A stretch of 64,000 nucleotides of DNA from Rufibacter immobilis (GCF_003721565.1 NZ_RJJE01000017.1:1476636-1540635), one strand, 5' to 3'; shown: positions 48,594 through 58,117, counted from the first letter of the stretch. Made by a program: numbers and translations. Notes: generated from the sequence alone by a model not told the origin.

Positions 48594-49220
48594 TTACAGC
48601 CGCAGCGCCACCCCACCCTGCAGTGTACCATAGAAGCCTACCCCCAATTCACCGAAGGCGCAGACTTTCTTGCCGTATTGGAAACCAATTAAATTAATGT
48701 GAAATGCCAGGTTGCCATGGGTGTTTCTGTAGCTTGGCTCCTCTTCATGCCACCCTTCCTTCACCACAATTGATTTGCCCACCGCGGCGCTGCTATACAG
48801 GACAAATTTCTCCTCCCGCTTCCAGTTTACGGTTACCTGCGGCGTGATGGTATAATACCTCACCCGCTCGCCCGCAATCACCTTCTCGTAATCTACCGGC
48901 GGGGCCGAAGGACTACCTCCTGAGGTGGGTTTATACCGCCTCCCTTCCTGCGCCAAGGTAGTGTAGGCGGCGGCCAACCCTATCTCCACCCGTTGGTGAG
49001 GCGCATAGCTGTAAAGAAATGTAATGGGCCCCACGTCCTTACCTCTGTCCCTTTGCCAGTCAACTTGACTAAATAAACCTTTGAGAAATCCATAGAAAAC
49101 TCCCTGCACAGAGCCTATGCCGTAGCCCACCCGTAAGGTGTGGCGGGGAAGCTGTGCCTTGGCCGAAGTCAGCGCCAAGAGAAAACAACCTAAGCACAGG
49201 AACGCTTTCCTAAAATCCAT
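48594..49220 (-). CDS. Predicted outer-membrane beta-barrel protein
   Basis: 208 residues. Signal peptide 1-22 (MDFRKAFLCLGCFLLALTSAKAQ), then alternating strands (HTLRVGYGIGSVQGV, RVEIGLAAAYTTLA, VRYYTITPQVTVNWKRE, FVLYSSAAVGKSIVV, VCAFGELGVGFYGTLQGGVALRL) that fit a small barrel. No family recognised; function unknown. Divergent from sbcD. Confidence 0.75.
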   Translation of the reverse strand: MDFRKAFLCLGCFLLALTSAKAQLPRHTLRVGYGIGSVQGVFYGFLKGLFSQVDWQRDRGKDVGPITFLYSYAPHQRVEIGLAAAYTTLAQEGRRYKPTSGGSPSAPPVDYEKVIAGERVRYYTITPQVTVNWKREEKFVLYSSAAVGKSIVVKEGWHEEEPSYRNTHGNLAFHINLIGFQYGKKVCAFGELGVGFYGTLQGGVALRL

Positions 49221-49267
49221 ATTGAGAATGAGTTAGGGAGAAGACTCTTGAAAGATACTATTTTCTC

Positions 49268-49309
49268 ATGGTGTTTAGCGGCTCTTTTTCAGGAATTAAG
49301 CCTAAAACA
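49268..49309. repeat. Palindromic repeat, asymmetric copy in reverse orientation
   Basis: Left arm GTTTAGCGGCTCTTTTTC is conserved, right arm AGGAATTAAGCCTAAAAC is diverged; read on the minus strand it matches the asymmetric subfamily. Divergent region. Confidence 0.78.
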
Positions 49310-49398
49310 GTCGGCGGCTTTTGTAGCGCGCAACTCCTGCTTTTTCCTAAGCCTTTTGTATCTTGGGGCACCATAACGTTTAGAGGGAGAACCGCGGC

Positions 49399-50652
49399 AT
49401 GATGAGGGTATTACACACGGCAGACTGGCACCTGGGCCAGCGTCTGGCTAATTTTGAACGTACAGAGGAACACCGTGCTTTTTTGAGCTGGCTCTGCCAG
49501 ACCATCTGCGACCATAAGATTGACCTGCTCCTCATTGCCGGCGACGTCTTTGACACGGGCTTCCCCTCCAACACCGCCCTCAAACTTTATTATGACTTTC
49601 TGCGTGAGGTAAAAGATACCTGCTGCCGCGAACTGGTCATCATTGGCGGCAACCATGACTCCGTCTCCACCCTCAATGCCCCCGCCGAACTCCTTCGGCA
49701 CTTCAACGTGCACGTGGTGGGCGGTGCCCCTGCCAATGCCCAGGACCAGGTAATTATCCTCCGCGACCAGCAGAATACGCCCCAGGCGGTGGTCTGCGCC
49801 GTGCCCTTCCTGCGCGACAAAGACGTGCGGCTCTCGGTGCCCGGTGAAACCGCGGAGGAGCGCGAGACCCGCCTCAAGCAAGGCATCTGCGACCACTACC
49901 GGCAACTGGTACCGCTCATTCAGGAGTACAAAGAGCAGGGCGTGCCGGTGCTGGCCACAGGGCATCTGTTTGCCGCCGGCGGCAGTGCCTCAGACAGCGA
50001 AAAGGAAATCCACGTGGGCAATCTGGGCCAGATAGCCGGTGATCAGTTCCCCACGGAGTTTGATTACGTGGCCCTTGGTCACCTGCACCGCCCCCAGGTT
50101 GTGAACAAAATGAACCACATCCGGTATAGCGGCTCGCCCATTCCCCTGAGCTTCTCTGAGATTAGTGACCGCAAGCAGGTGGTGATTCTGGACTTTGAAG
50201 ATGGCAAGTTAACCAAGCTCCAGGAAGTGGACATCCCGTGCTGGCGCAAATTAGTACGCTTCAAGGGCACCATTGACGAGGTGTTCCCCAAGATCATCGC
50301 CTTTGACAACGGGGATTTGGCTTTTCCGGCCTGGGCCGAGGTGCAGCTACAGTATGAACACAACCTGCATGACCACACGCTTCGGCTGCACGAGGCTTTT
50401 GCCCTGCAGCCCCAGGTGCAGATGCTCATCCACCGCCCGCTCCGCACCCGCGACAACCAAAGCTTAGACCAGCAGTTGCCACCGGAACAGAACCTCTCTG
50501 ACCTCAAACCCAAAGAAGTTTTCCTCAAGAAGTGCGAAGAAGCCCTAGAAGCAGACACTTACCAAAGCCTGGTCTCCACTTTTGATGAACTGCTGGAACT
50601 CATGCCCCAGTTGCAGGAAGAACCAGTTACTTCACAGCCCGTCCTTTCTTAA
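49399..50652 (+). CDS. sbcD: SbcD, nuclease subunit of SbcCD (Mre11-like)
   Basis: 417 residues. Phosphoesterase motifs in order: TADWHLGQ, AGDVFDTG, GGNHDS, ATGHLFA and LGHLHRPQ, followed by the capping domain. With the ATPase SbcC it cuts DNA hairpins and double-strand ends. SbcC is not next to it; catalase follows, so the partner must be elsewhere. The substrate of SbcCD is long DNA palindromes, which is of interest in a genome so rich in them. Start could be 49399 or 49402. Confidence 0.94.
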   Translation: MMRVLHTADWHLGQRLANFERTEEHRAFLSWLCQTICDHKIDLLLIAGDVFDTGFPSNTALKLYYDFLREVKDTCCRELVIIGGNHDSVSTLNAPAELLRHFNVHVVGGAPANAQDQVIILRDQQNTPQAVVCAVPFLRDKDVRLSVPGETAEERETRLKQGICDHYRQLVPLIQEYKEQGVPVLATGHLFAAGGSASDSEKEIHVGNLGQIAGDQFPTEFDYVALGHLHRPQVVNKMNHIRYSGSPIPLSFSEISDRKQVVILDFEDGKLTKLQEVDIPCWRKLVRFKGTIDEVFPKIIAFDNGDLAFPAWAEVQLQYEHNLHDHTLRLHEAFALQPQVQMLIHRPLRTRDNQSLDQQLPPEQNLSDLKPKEVFLKKCEEALEADTYQSLVSTFDELLELMPQLQEEPVTSQPVLS

Positions 50653-50671
50653 CAGAACCGTTACAAGCAGA

Positions 50672-50719
50672 TAATGCGTTTAGGGACCGTTTTTGAAAAA
50701 ACGGCCTCTAAACGCATTA
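50672..50719. repeat. Palindromic repeat after sbcD
   Basis: Symmetric copy with outer stem TAATGCG/CGCATTA and the inner pair changed to GACCGT/ACGGCC; likely terminator of sbcD. Confidence 0.9.
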
Positions 50720-50784
50720 ATTTTTTCACCCCTCCTGCTGCACATCAATCTTCCTTAAGAGAACGCCAAGCCTCATTATAGTAT

Positions 50785-50815
50785 AAATTGATAACTTCAT
50801 AAAAACTATCAATTT
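50785..50815. promoter_or_regulatory. Inverted repeat upstream of catalase
   Basis: AAATTGATA-N13-TATCAATTT, perfect 9-bp arms. The GATA...TATC spacing is loosely like OxyR sites. The core promoter between it and the ATG could not be placed. Confidence 0.4.
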
Positions 50816-50987
50816 GAACTATAACCACAAACACCGCACCTTTAACTTATGATAAGGCTGAGAACAGAGAGTAGGGCTTTGGTTAGAGCACTTTTGAAAC
50901 CGCAAAAGGCCTCTCCACAGAGTAACCTGAACAACAGCCTAAGCGTTAGTAAATAATTAGTTGCGTCTACATCAACTTAAACAATCT

Positions 50988-52595
50988 ATGGAAAACCAAG
51001 AGAAACAAACAAACGGCCAGAACGGGTCTAACCAGCAGGACAAGCCTATCCTGACCACGCGTCAGGGGCACCCGGTTACTGACAACCAGAACATCCGTAC
51101 CGTAGGTAACCGTGGACCGGCTACTATGGAGAACTACCAGTTCCTGGAGAAAATGTCTCACTTTGACCGTGAGCGTGTTCCGGAGCGCGTAGTGCATGCC
51201 CGTGGAGCTGGAGCACATGGTGTGTTTGAGGCATACGGCACCGTGGGTGATGAACCCATTGCCAAGTATACCCGCGCCAAGCTGTTCCAGGAAAAAGGAA
51301 AGCAGACGCCGGTGTTTGTGCGTTTCTCCACCGTGGGCCACGGCGGTCACTCGCCCGAAACGCTGCGCGACCCCCGGGGTTTTGCCGTTAAATTCTATAC
51401 CGAAGACGGTAACTGGGATCTGGTGGGCAATAACCTCAAGATTTTCTTTATCAGAGACGCCCTCAAATTCCCAGACCTGATCCACTCCCAGAAACCAGAT
51501 CCGGTAACCAACATCCAGAGCGGCGAGCGTATCTTTGACTTCATTGCCAGCACGCCCGAGTCTACCCACATGGCCACCTTCCTGTTCTCGCCGTGGGGCA
51601 TTCCAGCCAACTACCGCCAGATGCAGGGCTCAGGGGTGAACACCTACAAATGGGTGAACGCCGACGGCGAAGCCGTACTGGTGAAATACCATTGGGAGCC
51701 GCTTCAGGGCATTCGCAACCTGACCCAAGCCGAGGCCCAGGACATTCAAGGCAAGAACTTCAACCACGCTACCCAAGATCTATTTGAGGCCATCAAGGAA
51801 GGCAACTATCCGCAGTGGGAGTTGCTGGTGCAGATCATGAGCGACGATGAGCACCCAGAACTGGACTTCGATCCGTTGGATGACACCAAACTGTGGCCAA
51901 GAGAGCAATTCCCGTGGCTGCCGGTAGGTAAAATGACCCTGAACCGCAACCCAGAGAACTATTTTGCCGAGGTGGAACAAGCGGCCTTCGGAACCGGGGT
52001 TCTGGTAGACGGCCTGGATTTCTCTGATGATAAAATGCTGCAGGGCCGTACCTTCTCGTACTCAGACACCCAGCGGTACCGCGTGGGAGCCAACTACCTG
52101 CAACTGCCTATCAACGCGCCTAAAACCCACGTGGCTACCAACCAGCGCGATGGCCAGATGGCGTACCGTCAGGACATTTTACCGGGCACCAACCCGCACA
52201 TCAACTATGAGCCGTCAATCTTAGGAGGTTACAAAGAAGCCCCCAAAGTGGCCAAAGACCATACCCCACGCTATGAGGCCAATCTGGTGCGCCAGAAAAT
52301 TGACCGTACCAATGACTTCAAGCAAGCCGGTGACACCTACCGCAACTTTGAGGACTGGGAACGCGAAGACCTCATTACCAACTTGGTGAACACCCTGGCC
52401 ACTTGCGACAAGCGGATCCAGGACAAGATGATTGAGCACTTCACCCTAGCCGATGAAGACTACGGTCGCCGGGTAGCCGAGGGCTTGAAAAACACCACCA
52501 AGTCTATGGACGACAAAGGCCCTAACGGAGCCATCTCGCCAAAGGCAGGCGTGGAAGAAGCCAAAGAAGTATCTCACCCAGCCAAGCCATACTAA
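50988..52595 (+). CDS. kat: Monofunctional haem catalase
   Basis: 535 residues from the ATG at 50988 ([11 protein letters not shown]); a TTG nine codons earlier is less likely. Active-site region [19 protein letters not shown] with its His, [28 protein letters not shown], and the haem-ligand Tyr in [19 protein letters not shown]. It breaks H2O2 into water and O2 in the cytoplasm. Slightly longer than clade 3 small-subunit catalases, with a charged C-terminal tail. Regulated perhaps through the inverted repeat at 50785; the oxygen-regulon operator is absent. Confidence 0.95.
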   Translation: MENQEKQTNGQNGSNQQDKPILTTRQGHPVTDNQNIRTVGNRGPATMENYQFLEKMSHFDRERVPERVVHARGAGAHGVFEAYGTVGDEPIAKYTRAKLFQEKGKQTPVFVRFSTVGHGGHSPETLRDPRGFAVKFYTEDGNWDLVGNNLKIFFIRDALKFPDLIHSQKPDPVTNIQSGERIFDFIASTPESTHMATFLFSPWGIPANYRQMQGSGVNTYKWVNADGEAVLVKYHWEPLQGIRNLTQAEAQDIQGKNFNHATQDLFEAIKEGNYPQWELLVQIMSDDEHPELDFDPLDDTKLWPREQFPWLPVGKMTLNRNPENYFAEVEQAAFGTGVLVDGLDFSDDKMLQGRTFSYSDTQRYRVGANYLQLPINAPKTHVATNQRDGQMAYRQDILPGTNPHINYEPSILGGYKEAPKVAKDHTPRYEANLVRQKIDRTNDFKQAGDTYRNFEDWEREDLITNLVNTLATCDKRIQDKMIEHFTLADEDYGRRVAEGLKNTTKSMDDKGPNGAISPKAGVEEAKEVSHPAKPY

Positions 52596-52622
52596 TCCGT
52601 TTTTTAAAACACACCCCGAAGG

Positions 52623-52647
52623 GCCACCTCACATGAGGTGGCTTTTT
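52623..52647 (+). terminator. Terminator of catalase gene
   Basis: GCCACCTCA-CA-TGAGGTGGC followed by five T, 28 bases after the stop codon. Confidence 0.9.
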
Positions 52648-52689
52648 CATTTCTTGGCAGTCTGTAAAGTCTCATAACCACTGTTTCAT

Positions 52690-52697
52690 TATCTTTG
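52690..52697 (+). promoter_or_regulatory. -7 box of the dehydratase gene
   Basis: TATCTTTG, full TAnnTTTG match, 53 bases before the ATG at 52750. Confidence 0.45.
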
Positions 52698-52749
52698 GTT
52701 TTACTTCCTTTGCCTACTTCCACAGAGATTCTTTCCAGAACCCAGCCCC

Positions 52750-53685
52750 ATGTACCAAGAAGCCTTAGCCGCCACCGCCCAAAGAATTGCCCCCTTCCTC
52801 CATCGTACGCCGGTGCTCACTTCACGCCTGTTAAACCAGATAGCCGGGGCCGAGCTTTACTTCAAATGCGAAAACCTGCAACGCATGGGGGCTTTCAAGA
52901 TGCGGGGCGCCGTAAACGCGGTGCTACAATTGTCTGAGGAGCAGAAAACCCGCGGGGTGGTCACGCACTCTTCGGGAAATTTTGCCCAGGCCCTGGCACT
53001 GGCGGCGCAGAGTATTGGCGTACAAGCTTACATTGTGATGCCCGAGAATGCGCCGCAGGTAAAGAAAGACGCCGTACGGGGCTACGGCGGACAGATCATT
53101 GAGTGCAGCTCAGAACCAATGGCCCGTGAGGAAGTAGCAGCGCAAGTGGAAAAGGAAAAAGGCGCGTACTTCATCCATCCGTCTAATGACCTGGAAGTGA
53201 TTCTGGGCCAGGGAACAGCCGCGCTGGAACTGCTGCAAGATCACCCAAACCTGGAACACATCTTCACCCCGGTAGGTGGCGGCGGACTCATTGCCGGCAC
53301 CGCGCTGGCGGCTCATTCCTTCGGGCAGAACTGCACGGTCATTGGGGGCGAACCGTTTGCCGCCGATGATGCGTACCGGTCGTTGCAGTCGGGGCAGATT
53401 GAAGCCAACACCTCCACCAATACTATGGCAGACGGCCTCCGAACCCAATTAGGCGATATCAATTTCCCCATCATCCAGAAACACGTGGCCCAGATCATAC
53501 GGGTGGAGGAAGCGGAGATTATGGCGGCGCTGCGGCTTATCTGGGAAAGGATGAAACAGGTGGTGGAACCGTCCAGTGCCGTGGCGCTGGCCGCCCTTCT
53601 CAGAAACAAAGAAGAATTTGCAGGGCGCAGGATAGGGATCATCCTCTCGGGTGGTAACGTAGATCTTTCCAAACTTCCATTTTAG
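52750..53685 (+). CDS. PLP-dependent threonine/serine dehydratase-like enzyme
   Basis: 311 residues, the size of a single-domain catabolic threonine dehydratase or serine racemase, with no regulatory ACT domain. PLP lysine in LQRMGAFKMRGAVNAV, substrate loop THSSGNFAQALA, phosphate-binding glycines VGGGGLIAGTA, and the end SGGNVDLSKLPF. It would deaminate Thr or Ser to oxoacid and ammonia, or racemise Ser. Which one cannot be settled from sequence. Confidence 0.9.
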   Translation: MYQEALAATAQRIAPFLHRTPVLTSRLLNQIAGAELYFKCENLQRMGAFKMRGAVNAVLQLSEEQKTRGVVTHSSGNFAQALALAAQSIGVQAYIVMPENAPQVKKDAVRGYGGQIIECSSEPMAREEVAAQVEKEKGAYFIHPSNDLEVILGQGTAALELLQDHPNLEHIFTPVGGGGLIAGTALAAHSFGQNCTVIGGEPFAADDAYRSLQSGQIEANTSTNTMADGLRTQLGDINFPIIQKHVAQIIRVEEAEIMAALRLIWERMKQVVEPSSAVALAALLRNKEEFAGRRIGIILSGGNVDLSKLPF

Positions 53686-53716
53686 GCATTTTTTAGGAAA
53701 AACGGCCGCTAAACGT
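53679..53716. repeat. Palindromic repeat, asymmetric copy at the dehydratase stop
   Basis: The left arm (CATTTTAGGCATTTTTT) overlaps the last two codons of the dehydratase, including its TAG; the right arm is GAAAAACGGCCGCTAAACG. Confidence 0.78.
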
Positions 53717-53846
53717 AAATCTGCTGCTATTTCCTCTAAAGATCTTGCCCCTCGGTTTCCTGTAGAACACCAGATGTGACTCAGGAATTTACCTTTTGCC
53801 TGTTTCCTTCGCCCCAGGGCACTATATCTTCGGCGCGTTCTTCCCG

Positions 53847-53854
53847 TATCTTTG
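53847..53854 (+). promoter_or_regulatory. -7 box of the alcohol dehydrogenase gene
   Basis: TATCTTTG, followed at once by AGTTGA-N7-TCAACT (53855-53873), an inverted repeat over the predicted start that could be a repressor site. Confidence 0.55.
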
Positions 53855-53893
53855 AGTTGATACTCTTTCAACTGTATACTTAAAGATAAGACT

Positions 53894-54952
53894 ATGTTAG
53901 AAACCAAAGGATACGCCGCGTTTGATCCTAATTCTCCGCTGGCGCCTTTCAACTTCCAGCGCCGGGAGGTGGGCCCGCACGATGTGCTCATTGAAATCAT
54001 GTTCTGCGGGGTGTGCCACTCAGACCTGCACACGGCCAAAGGCGAATGGGGCGGCGCGCTGTACCCAGTGGTGCCGGGCCACGAAATTGTGGGCCGCATT
54101 GTACGGGTAGGCGACCACGTGAAGAAATTCCAGGTGGGTGAAATGGCCGGTGTGGGCTGTATGGTAGACTCCTGCCAGACCTGCCCCAGCTGTAACGAAG
54201 GCCTGGAGCAATACTGCGAAAAAGGCTTCGTGGGGACCTACAACAGCCCGGAACCCGGTTTAGACACGCCTACGTACGGCGGTTACTCCAACCAGATTGT
54301 GGTATCTGAGAACTTCGTGCTGCGCATACGCGAAGACCAGGACCTGGCCCGCGTGGCACCATTGCTGTGCGCCGGTATCACCACTTTCTCGCCGCTCCGC
54401 CACTGGAAAGTGGGCCAGGGGCACCGGGTTGCCGTGGTAGGTTTGGGCGGCCTTGGTCACATGGCGGTAAAACTGGCGGCTTCCATGGGGGCCGAGGTAA
54501 CCGTATTGAGTACCTCTCCTAACAAAGAAGCAGATGCCCAGGCCTTGGGCGCCCATAAATTTGTGGTGACCAAAGATGAGCAGGCCCTGAAGCAGGTGCG
54601 CGGTTATTTTGACTTCATCATCAACACGGTTTCTGCCAAAGTAAGCCTGGACATGTACGCCAGCCTGCTGCGCCGCGACGGCACCATGATCCTGCTGGGC
54701 GTTCCGCCCGAGGCTCCTGAACTGCACGCCGGTACGCTTATCTTCGGGCGGCGGAGCATTGCCGGTTCCCTCATTGGCGGCATTGCCGAAACCCAGGAGA
54801 TGCTGGACTACTGCGCCGAGCACAACATTCTCTCAGACGTGGAAGTCATCAACATCAACCAGATTAACACGGCCTATGACCGTATGCTGGCCGGCGATGT
54901 GAAGTACCGCTTTGTGATTGACATGGCCAGCCTGGAGAACACCAGTGCCTAA
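53894..54952 (+). CDS. Zinc-dependent alcohol/aldehyde dehydrogenase (YahK/cinnamyl type)
   Basis: 352 residues. Catalytic zinc site GVCHSDLHTAKGEWG and PGHEIVG, structural zinc site CQTCPSCNEGLEQYC, NAD(P) fold GLGGLGHMAVKLA. Members reduce aldehydes to alcohols with NADPH. The family is cinnamyl alcohol dehydrogenase-like; the in vivo substrate is unknown. Single gene with its own promoter and terminator; the inverted repeat at the transcription start suggests control by a repressor. Confidence 0.93.
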   Translation: MLETKGYAAFDPNSPLAPFNFQRREVGPHDVLIEIMFCGVCHSDLHTAKGEWGGALYPVVPGHEIVGRIVRVGDHVKKFQVGEMAGVGCMVDSCQTCPSCNEGLEQYCEKGFVGTYNSPEPGLDTPTYGGYSNQIVVSENFVLRIREDQDLARVAPLLCAGITTFSPLRHWKVGQGHRVAVVGLGGLGHMAVKLAASMGAEVTVLSTSPNKEADAQALGAHKFVVTKDEQALKQVRGYFDFIINTVSAKVSLDMYASLLRRDGTMILLGVPPEAPELHAGTLIFGRRSIAGSLIGGIAETQEMLDYCAEHNILSDVEVININQINTAYDRMLAGDVKYRFVIDMASLENTSA

Positions 54953-54972
54953 GTATAGTTAATAGTTTTTCT

Positions 54973-55016
54973 AAACGACAAAGCCGGTCTTTCTAAAAGG
55001 CCGGCTTTGTCGTTTT
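54973..55016. terminator. Terminator of the alcohol dehydrogenase gene
   Basis: Perfect 15-bp stem AAACGACAAAGCCGG / CCGGCTTTGTCGTTT with a 13-base loop and T-run. Its right flank merges into an asymmetric repeat copy. Confidence 0.88.
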
Positions 55017-55048
55017 AGGGCAAATTCTGGAAAAACAGCCCCTAAACG
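55011..55048. repeat. Palindromic repeat, asymmetric copy fused to a terminator
   Basis: CGTTTTAGGGCAAATTC then GAAAAACAGCCCCTAAACGC; its left end is the right arm of the preceding terminator. Convergent region before the WD40 gene stop. Confidence 0.8.
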
Positions 55049-55053
55049 CAATT

Positions 55054-56016
55054 CTACAGCACAGACATGAGCTGCACGGACTTCGCGAATTTTGGGGAGA
55101 GGATCACCTTGGAGTCGTCGCGGGAAATGGCAGTTCTGGGAGAGCCGCTGGCCTTGGACACCGACACGCTGGTACCTTTCTCCATGTCAAAGATTCTCAG
55201 ATTAGAGCTGGCGGCGTTGGAGTGATACAGCAGCTTGTTGCTTTTGTGGAAGAAAGACAGACCCTTGGCGTAGTCGCGGGGGCCGTTTTTCTTCAGGGAT
55301 TTCACCAGTGCCATGTTGTGGGTGTTATAGATCCGGATGATTTCCTCGGCCTGCCCAAACCCGATGGCCAGAAATTTATCATCGGCGCTAATGGCAAGGT
55401 CAGTGGGCGTGGCGTAGTTGGTGTTGAACACGTGGAGGAGTTCGCCATCTTTGGCAGAAATGGCATAGACCCGGTTGGCAAACCAGGCGTAGAAACGGTC
55501 CCCGCTGTTGCTGAATATCACTCTGGAATCTTGGGCGGCGTAGCGGGGCTTGGCTACGGGCTCCCAGGTATCAGTACTGAACAGCAGCAGCTCGCTGTTC
55601 TGCAACAGCGCCACCAGCCGGTTACCAGACATGGCCAATTCCCGCACCTGCGCCGACAGGCCGTCAATGCTCTTAACCAGGCTCAGGTCTTTGGTTTTCA
55701 GTATTTTGATGGACTTATCCTCACCACCGGTAATAATGTAGTTCCCGTCTGCCGAATAGGCGCAGGCTAGCGCCAAGCCTTCATGCACTTTCTTAAAATC
55801 TAACGGAAACGTCTTTGATACATCCCAGAGATAAAGCATGCCCTTGCTCCCCACTGATACCAGCCGGTTTCCGTCTGGCGAGAACACGGAGTTTTGGAAA
55901 GACAGATCTGCCTCATGCTTAAGCATTGCTATCGTTTTCAGCTTTGTCTGCCCCCAGGTGCAGGTGGCAAACAGACAAAAAGCAAGCATTAAAAAACTCC
56001 TTACCCCCTGTACCAT
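55054..56016 (-). CDS. Secreted WD40-type beta-propeller protein
   Basis: 320 residues. Signal peptide 1-22 (MVQGVRSFLMLAFCLFATCTWGQ). At least six WD-like repeats, for example SVFSPDGNRLVSVGSKGMLYLWDVS, ACAYSADGNYIITGGEDKSIKIL, VIFSNSGDRFYAWFANRVYAIS and AISADDKFLAIGFGQAEEIIRIYN. It is probably a one-propeller binding protein outside the cytoplasm. The partner is unknown. Confidence 0.88.
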   Translation of the reverse strand: MVQGVRSFLMLAFCLFATCTWGQTKLKTIAMLKHEADLSFQNSVFSPDGNRLVSVGSKGMLYLWDVSKTFPLDFKKVHEGLALACAYSADGNYIITGGEDKSIKILKTKDLSLVKSIDGLSAQVRELAMSGNRLVALLQNSELLLFSTDTWEPVAKPRYAAQDSRVIFSNSGDRFYAWFANRVYAISAKDGELLHVFNTNYATPTDLAISADDKFLAIGFGQAEEIIRIYNTHNMALVKSLKKNGPRDYAKGLSFFHKSNKLLYHSNAASSNLRIFDMEKGTSVSVSKASGSPRTAISRDDSKVILSPKFAKSVQLMSVL

Positions 56017-56118
56017 CCCTTAAAAATCAATTTATTATTAGTAAAATTAAAATTCATAAATCTTTAAACGCATTTCAATACCTAAATCTAATTAAATCTA
56101 GGAACCATATCAGTTTCT

Positions 56119-56970
56119 TTAGAAATTAAGCAGGGCATGATACACGCCTTTCACTACTTCTTCCATTCTGGCAAAATCAAGCGTGTCTATGGTGTCTGTG
56201 CTCTGGTGGTAATGCGGGTTGCGCAGAAAAGACGTGTCATTGATCATCACGGCCTGGTACCCTTGAGCCCAGTAGTTACGGTGGTCTGACAACGATACGC
56301 CGGGCAACTCTGCCGGCGCCGCGATAGACTGCACATCTACGTTGGCTTTCTCTTTCATGAGTTGCTGCACCCGCTGCACGGTCTGCTCCTGCCCGGCCCG
56401 GCCCACCACCACAATAAAGTTACCGGTGGTAGGGTACAAGTGCTTCATGGCCTCGTACTGGAAACGCTGGGAATTAGGTTCATCTGTGAAATAACCAATC
56501 ATCTCCAGGCAGATCATGAGTTTCACCTCCACCCCTTCCTTTTTGATAGCTTTGGCATGGATGGCACTGCCCATTTTGTCGGTGGCAAAATAGGGCGGCT
56601 CTTCAAAATTAAAGGCGACAAAGTCGATCCGGTGCCGTACCTGGGGTTTCTCTTCGTGGACAGCCCGCGCCAGCTCCAATAGTCCGGCCACGGCGCTGGC
56701 ATTGTCATCTGCCCCGGGGGTATTATCACAGACGTCATAATGAGCGCCCACAATCACCCGAGGCCCGTCTTCCGGTCCGTAAGAGAGAATAAGGTTGTCG
56801 AAACCCTGGTGCAGAGGCTGTTTGCTCACCCGCTCACTCAGTGCCCGAAACTCCGCCTCTATATAATCGGCGGCCTTGTGCAAAGAGGCGGGGTGACCAA
56901 TGCTTCTGGCAGGTTGGAGAGAAGTAAGATACGCTACGTGGTGGTATAAACGGTTCCGTTGTACAGGCAT
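56119..56970 (-). CDS. M28-family zinc aminopeptidase-like hydrolase
   Basis: 283 residues, no signal peptide although most relatives are exported. Zinc-ligand motifs VIVGAHYDVCDNTPGADDNASA, VAFNFEEPPYF and SDHRNYWAQGYQAVMIND are in the M28 order. It would remove N-terminal residues from peptides, or act on related amides. The start MPVQRNRLYHHVAYL is the first ATG after a stop. Stands alone. Confidence 0.9.
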   Translation of the reverse strand: MPVQRNRLYHHVAYLTSLQPARSIGHPASLHKAADYIEAEFRALSERVSKQPLHQGFDNLILSYGPEDGPRVIVGAHYDVCDNTPGADDNASAVAGLLELARAVHEEKPQVRHRIDFVAFNFEEPPYFATDKMGSAIHAKAIKKEGVEVKLMICLEMIGYFTDEPNSQRFQYEAMKHLYPTTGNFIVVVGRAGQEQTVQRVQQLMKEKANVDVQSIAAPAELPGVSLSDHRNYWAQGYQAVMINDTSFLRNPHYHQSTDTIDTLDFARMEEVVKGVYHALLNF

Positions 56971-57053
56971 CAGAGTTGAGGGTTTGACTTAGTGTACTGA
57001 TTCTGGACAAAGAGGTTAAACCATTTTACGCTAAAGCTCCCCGGCCAGCCGAA

Positions 57054-57101
57054 GTTTGCGTTTAGGGGCTCTTTTTAGAAAAACAGCCCCTAAACGCAAA
57101 C
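57054..57101. repeat. Palindromic repeat between M28 gene and usp3
   Basis: Symmetric copy with outer stem GTTTGCG/CGCAAAC. It is 165 bases past the usp3 stop and 83 bases before the M28 start codon, on the same strand as both genes. Confidence 0.92.
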
Positions 57102-57265
57102 CGCGCCACCCTAATTCACCCATTACTCCCTCAGGAAGTTTCCCCGTAGAATGTCCCTTCGCCAGGGGCAGCGCCCAGGAAAGAAGACATGCCGCAGAGG
57201 CCGCACCCCTGCGCTGTTTCTTACTTCTTTAAATTTATTTCTTCCTTACCGGCAGTTGGCCAAGA

Positions 57266-58117
57266 CTACTCGGTGTCTGCGTGCAGCACCAGCAGGGGCA
57301 GTTTGGTTTGGTAGGTCATTTTTTCGGCTAAACTCATCCCAAACAGGTCTTTGATGAAATTGCGGCGCTTCTTGAGAATGGCCAGCATGTTGCTGTTGGT
57401 TTTGCCCAGGTAATCCTTGAGCCCTACTTCTTCGTCTGGGTGCACTACCTCCTGGAACGTCACCGGGAACCCGCTCAGATCAGTGCGCAGGCGGTCCAGG
57501 AACTCCTGGGCCTGCCGGGCCTCGTCTGAACCCGCTTTTTTGGTAACGTGCACCACTTCCACTTCGGCCCTGAATACGGTGGCCAGGCTAATGACCTGCC
57601 CAAGCGCTTTGGCGTCTTCGGGCTGATAGTCTGAGGCATAGACAATCCGGTGGATGTCTGGGAAGGTAGCCTTGGCCGGTATGGCCAGCACGGGGCACTT
57701 CACCTGCGCAATCACGCTCTCGGTGTTGCTGCCAATCAGGATTTCCTCTAGCGTATTACCGCCGCCGGTGGTGCCCAGCACGATAAAATCATAGCCGTCT
57801 TCTTTGACCATCCGCTCAATGGCGTCTGCCAGGAAAGCTTCCCGCACCCTTTGGTCAATGGTGAGGCTGCCTCCAGCTTCTCCGGCCACGCTTTGCAGGT
57901 GCATAGACAGGGAATGGAGTTTATCGGCGGAAACGCGTCGTTGCTCGTCCAGCACCTGCGAGGCCATAAGCGCAGACTCAGAGGTGTCCATGAGGGGCAG
58001 GTGCAGCACGTGCAGCAAAGTAACTGAGGCTCCCGTGCGAAGTGCAATCTGAGCGGCGTATTCGGCTGCTTTGTTAGAGGTCTTGGAGAAGTCAACGGGG
58101 CAGAGAATCTTTTTCAT
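57266..58117 (-). CDS. Universal stress protein, two UspA domains
   Basis: 283 residues starting MKKILCPVDFSKTS. Domain 1 about 1-145 has a near-complete nucleotide motif (LGTTGGG...GSNTESVIAQVKCPVLAIP), with one extra residue compared with G-x2-G-x9-G; domain 2 is diverged. Unlike usp1 and usp2 it has no ATGAC-N4-GTCAT site within the 110 bases upstream, so it seems to be outside the oxygen regulon. Confidence 0.9.
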   Translation of the reverse strand: MKKILCPVDFSKTSNKAAEYAAQIALRTGASVTLLHVLHLPLMDTSESALMASQVLDEQRRVSADKLHSLSMHLQSVAGEAGGSLTIDQRVREAFLADAIERMVKEDGYDFIVLGTTGGGNTLEEILIGSNTESVIAQVKCPVLAIPAKATFPDIHRIVYASDYQPEDAKALGQVISLATVFRAEVEVVHVTKKAGSDEARQAQEFLDRLRTDLSGFPVTFQEVVHPDEEVGLKDYLGKTNSNMLAILKKRRNFIKDLFGMSLAEKMTYQTKLPLLVLHADTE

